Shown piece after piece: positions 19,950 through 24,299 of a DNA stretch of 24,299 bases. The stretch comes from CAG-557 sp045540315. GTDB lineage: Bacteria; Bacillota; Clostridia; Oscillospirales; Acutalibacteraceae. The notes beneath the pieces were generated by a model, which made no database searches, was not told the origin of the DNA, and saw only the letters and a list, made by a program, of their open reading frames with translations. Location: assembly GCA_045540315.1 (NCBI GenBank), contig JAZQHA010000068.1, positions 1 through 24,299 on the forward strand. Reading direction: 5' to 3'. Numbering within the stretch: position 1 is the first letter of the stretch; the number at the start of each line of letters is the position of its first letter. The position numbers and the translations under genes are program-made.

Positions 19950-20310
19950 CAGGGTTTTTATTCATTTTTATGTATGTTTATACAATCGGATAAACAGGGG
20001 ATTTATCAGATTAAAAATGGGGACAAAAATTCAATTAACCCAGGGCACATTTTTTCTTAACATAATCATAATAAATTTTTTTATTAAATAGGTGTAAAGA
20101 CCGCGTTGAGATTATGTTAAGAGGTGGGGCGGGTTGGATAAAGGATTTTATTAATTTCTTAACACAAACTTAACATGGCCTGCCCAAATTCCACCAACTT
20201 TTAAAATTTTCCAACTTTTTAAAAATTTCACTCAAACACTTGACTTTTCTAATAAAATATGCTAAAATGTAAAATGAAGGAAGTTGTATCTCAACGGAGA
20301 TGCACAATAA
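19950..20310. other. Non-coding region with linker-like boxes and the terminase-operon promoter
   Basis: No supported gene. It contains TTAACATAATC, GATTATGTTAAGAGGTGGGGCGGG and TTCTTAACACAAACTTAAC, a diverged version of the array linker around a G-rich core near 20125. The promoter TTGACT (20240-20245), TAAAAT (20263-20268) then drives the terminase genes. The leader has a small GTTG/CAAC fold before GGAG. Confidence 0.6.
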
Positions 20311-21636
20311 ATGAAAAAAAAGTATTCATTAGATTATTCTATTGAAAGAGATATAGACCGATTACATGCCGTAGAAGAAATTCTCGACATACTCGAAACA
20401 AACCCCAACCCTAGTGAATTGGAACAAATGGCATCCTACATTTTATATGGTAAGGACGAAGAAGGTAAGAATGCTGTACAGCGTGGTGAAACCACCGACA
20501 GTGACAAACGTTATAAGTCCTTCCAAAAGGCCGCCGACAAGTTACATTCTTTAGACGAAATAATTGATAATCCCCTAAGTGACCAACTATCACTTAAAAC
20601 ATTAGATGAACGCTACATTTATACAAAAAAGAAGCCAATAATCGCGCGACCCAAGTACGATAAAAAAACTGGCGCGCTAATTGATCCAGGTGATTCTGAT
20701 ATTCCCGGAATACAAAACCTTTGGGACCGCATCGACTATATTGAGCATGTTGTTGCAATAAATGAGGGGAAAATACCTGATGATGGAACAGTAACCATCT
20801 TACAAGATTCTTATCGTTTATACCAATTAAAACATATGTTAATAGACATGCGGCGTCACCAATACTATTTAAAAGATAGCTACAAACCCACTCTCCACTT
20901 CGTAGCAATTCAACAACCCCAACCCCAAACCTACAACCTAGATAGTGATGCGGAGTATTGGATGACCTATGACCAATGGGAGCACCGTGTAAACAACTCT
21001 TATTTTAATTATTCTAAAAATATAGATGACTATGAATCGAAAGTTACACCCGATGGTATATTTGTAAAATGGATAGTAAGACGTCAAAATTTCGATTGGG
21101 AGAATCCAAAGCACATTCGCGCGCTTATTTGTCACTATTCTGATATTTATATGCAGCTATGGGATAAATTGCATAGCTGGGGCCGCACTTTAATTTTTGA
21201 TTTTGATCGCTACGCCGAAATGGCACAACTATCTCCCGTGCGCGAATACATTTTATTACGAAAAATTGATAAAGCCTCACATTCCACTATTTTGCAAGAG
21301 CTACAAGAAAAATTTGATTTAGTATACAATGAAAATCATTTGAGTAATATTTTAAATAAGGAAATACCCGAAAAAATTGCTACCGCCGCAACAAAACACC
21401 GTTTAGAAATAGAAACTCCTGATTCTATGAAAAAAGTTTGTTTCCGCTGCAAACGTCTATTACCTAAAAACAAATTATTCTTTGGTGTAAATAATTCACG
21501 CAAAGACCATTGGGCTTCTAATTGTAAAGAATGTGAGAGAAAACGTAGAATAGCAAAAGGAGGGCAGACTAGCTATGACAGAAGAAGTAAAGACTCGACG
21601 CTGCATGAAATGCAAGCAAGAAAAGCCAATTCATAA
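20311..21636 (+). CDS. Terminase-associated protein with C-terminal zinc knuckle
   Basis: 441 aa, the first gene of a rightward operon. A long unrecognised region (1-375) with aromatic and charged segments is followed by a C-x2-C...C-x2-C zinc module (CFRC at 377-380, CKEC at 405-408) and a basic tail. Position just before terL suggests a packaging or small-terminase role, but the length is unusual for a small terminase. Its last 62 bases overlap the next gene in another frame. GGAG precedes the ATG by 11 bases. Confidence 0.65.
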   Translation: MKKKYSLDYSIERDIDRLHAVEEILDILETNPNPSELEQMASYILYGKDEEGKNAVQRGETTDSDKRYKSFQKAADKLHSLDEIIDNPLSDQLSLKTLDERYIYTKKKPIIARPKYDKKTGALIDPGDSDIPGIQNLWDRIDYIEHVVAINEGKIPDDGTVTILQDSYRLYQLKHMLIDMRRHQYYLKDSYKPTLHFVAIQQPQPQTYNLDSDAEYWMTYDQWEHRVNNSYFNYSKNIDDYESKVTPDGIFVKWIVRRQNFDWENPKHIRALICHYSDIYMQLWDKLHSWGRTLIFDFDRYAEMAQLSPVREYILLRKIDKASHSTILQELQEKFDLVYNENHLSNILNKEIPEKIATAATKHRLEIETPDSMKKVCFRCKRLLPKNKLFFGVNNSRKDHWASNCKECERKRRIAKGGQTSYDRRSKDSTLHEMQARKANS

Positions 21637-22504
21637 TTTTCAATATACGCCTTCTAATTTCTTTCCTGCTCATCGTTCTATGATTTGTACTTCTTGTTTA
21701 GAAACAATGGTTGATCAATCTAATTTGGGTGAAGTTGATAGGCTTTGCCGCTATTTAGATATTCCATTTGATTTAAATATGTGGACACAACTTTACAAAA
21801 CACATAAAGATCATACACTTACTGCCTACTTTAATACTTTACTTGATGATCATTATCAAGCTCTACAATGGTCGGATGAGAATGAAAGATGGAGACTCGC
21901 ACGACAAGAAGGCACGATAGATGATGAAATTAAGGCTCTATCAGAAGCAAAATTAAAAAAATTAAAGAAAACTTGGTCGTCTTCATATACAGAAGAAGAA
22001 TTAATATTTCTTGAAGAATACTATAATCAAATATTAGCAACACAAAACGTATCTACTCCAATACTACAATCGCGCGCCCGCGATTTATGTGAACTTACTT
22101 TGCGCGCGAAAAAAGGTATTCGTGAAGGATTAGATGTTAAAAAAGACATGGATGCAATTGAAAATATTATAAAAACATGTAAATTTGATGCATCCAATGC
22201 TAAAAATACTGCTGATTTTGAATCAATAGGTGAACTAATGGTTTATTATGGCAAGAAAGGATGGCATCCGAAATGGCATCAAGAACCTCAAGATTCTATT
22301 GATTTTCTTATGCAAAATACACAGAATTATTTGAAGAGATTAGTTATTAATGAAGGCAATTTTGCAGAGCAAGTAGAAAATAAACGTGAGCAATATAATT
22401 TAACTGAGCGATTAGAAATAGTAGAAAATGAAGCTGTTGAATTTGATGAAACTGCGGATATTGAATTTGAAGGTGCGGCGGAATTGGAGCGTGATTTGGA
22501 ATGA
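21575..22504 (+). CDS. Probable terminase small subunit-like protein with N-terminal zinc knuckle
   Basis: 309 aa. The zinc module at the N-terminus (C10-x2-C13 ... C38-x2-C41) resembles the one at the C-terminus of the upstream protein. The rest is helical and charged, ending in an acidic tail (VEFDETADIEFEGAAELERD). AGGAGG within the upstream gene sits 10 bases before the ATG. It overlaps terL by ATGA. Role inferred from position; no helix-turn-helix was confirmed. Confidence 0.6.
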   Translation: MTEEVKTRRCMKCKQEKPIHNFQYTPSNFFPAHRSMICTSCLETMVDQSNLGEVDRLCRYLDIPFDLNMWTQLYKTHKDHTLTAYFNTLLDDHYQALQWSDENERWRLARQEGTIDDEIKALSEAKLKKLKKTWSSSYTEEELIFLEEYYNQILATQNVSTPILQSRARDLCELTLRAKKGIREGLDVKKDMDAIENIIKTCKFDASNAKNTADFESIGELMVYYGKKGWHPKWHQEPQDSIDFLMQNTQNYLKRLVINEGNFAEQVENKREQYNLTERLEIVENEAVEFDETADIEFEGAAELERDLE

Positions 22505-23424
22505 CTGATAAAGTTGCAATAAAAGATGGTATTCCAATTGAGAAAGGCGTTGTTCTTACTAGAGACTACTTAAATGCGAATCAAGAATTATTTACTAAAT
22601 ACTTAAATTTATGGATACGATCACCTGATTTGCTCCTCGACGAAATTCAAGACCCCGAAGATGCCAAGCACTGGCACTTACAACCATATCAGCGCATAGC
22701 TTTGCGCGCGAGTATGAGGTATAGGTATCACTTCTTTACTGCGACCCGCGGAGCATCAAAATCATTCACAACTTATCTAGGAGCATTTTTAAAATGTATG
22801 TTACTACCTAATTCTACTATTATTATTGCTTCTGACGTTAAGGGTACTGTTATTAAAACTGCTGAAGCGAAATTTAATGAATTTTTTCGACATTGGCCTA
22901 TGTTAAAGAATGAGCTTAAAACACGTCAAGATGATGGTAAGCAAGGTACTAAATCAAGTAATAACTACTATGAATTATATTTTAAAAATGGTAGCCAATT
23001 AAGTGTCGAATCGAAAGATAACAGTCGTGGATTGCGCGGTACTAATTTGGTTATAGAAGAAGCTGCGCTTGTAGATGAAATTAGCTATAATGAAGTACTT
23101 GTGCCACAATTAAACGTAGCACGTAGAGAAGTCGATGGCAGTTTTAATGAAGAAGAGCCAGTTTCTTCTCAAACTTTCATTACTACCGCAAGAGAGCGCA
23201 CTGTGTTCATTTATGGCAAATTAATTGAGTGTGCAATAAATGAAATATTGAATCCAGATGCCTATTATATCTGGGGTATCAGCTATGAAGTACCCCTTCG
23301 ATACGGTGTCATCAATAAGCAAATGCTCTTAGATCAACGTGACTCATCAACAGTTAATGAAGAATCATTTGCGCGTAGATTTTTGCGCGAGTATACAGGA
23401 ATGTATATCAAGAAAGTATTTTAA
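22501..23424 (+). CDS. terL: Terminase large subunit, 5' exon (ATPase part)
   Basis: 307 aa up to an in-frame TAA. Walker A-like TRGASKS is at residues 82-88, Walker B LVIEE at 183-187, and a coupling-motif-like FITTARE near 226-232. The protein ends soon after FLREYTGMYIKKVF, near the boundary where the nuclease domain should begin; that domain is absent from the window. The downstream sequence looks like a group I intron, so the stop is probably removed by splicing (splice site near 23421) and the 3' exon lies beyond the window. The motor packages DNA into proheads. Confidence 0.85.
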   Translation: MTDKVAIKDGIPIEKGVVLTRDYLNANQELFTKYLNLWIRSPDLLLDEIQDPEDAKHWHLQPYQRIALRASMRYRYHFFTATRGASKSFTTYLGAFLKCMLLPNSTIIIASDVKGTVIKTAEAKFNEFFRHWPMLKNELKTRQDDGKQGTKSSNNYYELYFKNGSQLSVESKDNSRGLRGTNLVIEEAALVDEISYNEVLVPQLNVARREVDGSFNEEEPVSSQTFITTARERTVFIYGKLIECAINEILNPDAYYIWGISYEVPLRYGVINKQMLLDQRDSSTVNEESFARRFLREYTGMYIKKVF

Positions 23425-24299
23425 AGCTGGAAACTCCCAAAGCCTAAGAAGCTAAAACTATCACTCCAAATAGTTAATGCGGCGAAAGCAGAAAAAATTC
23501 TTAGGATGATTTTATGGCGAGAGCCTAATAAATTACGAACGGACAATCAGCGACCAATTTAGGAGGAATTAGTAATGGGAAGAAAACAAATATATACAAA
23601 AGAAACTTATTATAAAAAATTAATGAATTTATTACCTGAATCTAATTTTACTTTAGATATTTATTCTGGAACTGAAAAACCTTGTGAAATTACATGCAAT
23701 ATTTGTGGTACGCATCATATATTTTCTGAAGCTAATAAAATAGCTAGACGCGCGTCTCGCGGTAATAAAAATGTGTGTAAAAATTGTGAAAATAATGATT
23801 GGATATCAAGGCAAAAAGAAGCCAAAAATAAAGCACTATATATGCTTGAAAAAAAGCAAACTATTACTTTAGTAGGAGAAATAAAGTCATGGACTTCAAG
23901 AGAAGAAAGTACATGGCATTGTTCAAAATGTAATCATGATTTTAAACGTTCTCCATTTGTTATGTTTTCTCAAAAAAGTTTAACTTGTCCTTGGTGCGAG
24001 ACTCATCCATTTGAATATTCAAAAGAAATAATTCAAGAAAAAGCTAAAGAGTTATGGGGCAATGAATATACTTTTTTAGATATTGATATTATTAAAAATA
24101 AAAATGGTTCTAAACGAGTATTGGTGCAACATAATAAATGTGGTTTTAAATATAGTGTAAGTTTATATAATTTTTTGCATGGACAAGGATGTCCTCGTTG
24201 TAAAATAAGCCATGGAGAAAAGAAAGTGAGAGATTATTTGATTAAGCATAATTTCACTTTTCAAGAACAATATTGTATTGAAACAAATAACACATATTT
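23422..24299 (+). other. Group I intron (5' part) in terL, partial
   Basis: GGAAACT (23429-23435) can pair with the exon end (AGTATTT, 23415-23421) as a P1/internal guide with a U.G at the splice site. P2-like CCTAAGAA/TTCTTAGG (23443-23450, 23498-23505) encloses AACTAT/ATAGTT. A GGC-GAGA-GCC hairpin (23516-23525) and GGACAATCAGCGACC (23541-23555, Q-like) follow. The ORF begins just after, as in introns whose ORF is looped out of P6. R and S elements and the 3' splice site are outside the window. Confidence 0.75.
23575..24299 (+). CDS. Intron-encoded endonuclease-type protein, partial
   Basis: 241 residues before the window ends, with AGGAGG 7-8 bases upstream. It has at least five zinc-ribbon repeats (CNIC, CKNC, CSKC, CPWC, CPRC). 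Then begins a segment SHGEKKVRDYLIKHNFTFQEQY, which matches the start of Vsr-like/EDxHD nuclease domains found after zinc ribbons in phage homing endonucleases. The position inside the putative terL intron agrees. The catalytic end is not in the window. Confidence 0.8.
   Translation, partial: MGRKQIYTKETYYKKLMNLLPESNFTLDIYSGTEKPCEITCNICGTHHIFSEANKIARRASRGNKNVCKNCENNDWISRQKEAKNKALYMLEKKQTITLVGEIKSWTSREESTWHCSKCNHDFKRSPFVMFSQKSLTCPWCETHPFEYSKEIIQEKAKELWGNEYTFLDIDIIKNKNGSKRVLVQHNKCGFKYSVSLYNFLHGQGCPRCKISHGEKKVRDYLIKHNFTFQEQYCIETNNTY

Noticed and set aside
20017..20092. 24-codon plus-strand ORF beginning MGTKIQL
   Set aside because: No ribosome binding site at proper distance and no promoter; it overlaps linker-like boxes.

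Overview
The window is part of a tailed-phage genome, most likely from a phage of a Bacillota (Firmicutes) host. The evidence is a terminase large subunit, a terminase-like upstream pair, an intron-encoded homing-endonuclease-type gene, tRNA genes with encoded CCA, AT-rich DNA, strong purine-rich ribosome binding sites and near-consensus vegetative (-35 TTGACT/A, -10 TATAAT, 17 bp spacer) promoters. No integrase, capsid or tail gene is present in the window.

Layout. (1) 1-1500: a plus-strand SF2 helicase-like gene. (2) 1500-2000: a non-coding stretch with short direct repeats and dyads. (3) 2000-18341: a dense array of about 45 very small genes, nearly all on the minus strand, with single plus-strand genes at 2417, 12676, 13162 and 14945. 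Most are unrecognised proteins of 22-160 aa. Exceptions are a DnaQ-type exonuclease, a HAD phosphatase-like protein, three related winged-helix-like proteins, zinc-ribbon proteins, several one- or two-span membrane proteins and a predicted exported protein. Two tRNAs, one tRNA-like RNA and several promoter-driven non-coding transcripts are mixed in. (4) 18342-19469: a 1.1 kb non-coding region full of palindromes, direct repeats and nested inverted repeats, with a perfect CIRCE (HrcA) operator. It separates the leftward array from the rightward genes. (5) 19470-24299: a PD-(D/E)XK-like gene, two overlapping terminase-associated genes with zinc knuckles, and terL interrupted by a putative group I intron whose ORF runs off the window.

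The most unusual feature is the architecture of region 3. Almost every gene is a self-contained cassette with its own 17-bp-spaced promoter, short leader, ORF, and an intrinsic terminator whose hairpin usually contains the stop codon. A recurring linker follows: paired TTAAC boxes 11 bp apart, a GC-rich core (GGGCCGG type) and another TTAAC pair abutting the next -35. About 33 cores lie in 16 kb. Six cassettes for Lys/Ala-rich or winged-helix proteins share a 5'-UTR hairpin with covarying stems and a constant AAGGAAAA loop. A separate dyad, AGTTAGT-N4-ACTAACT, recurs in linkers and as a five-copy array in the large non-coding region. The layout resembles the idea of mobile promoter/stem-loop cassettes described for T4-type phages and the host-takeover modules of SPO1-like phages. 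The linker, leader hairpin and dyad families here are not ones I can name.
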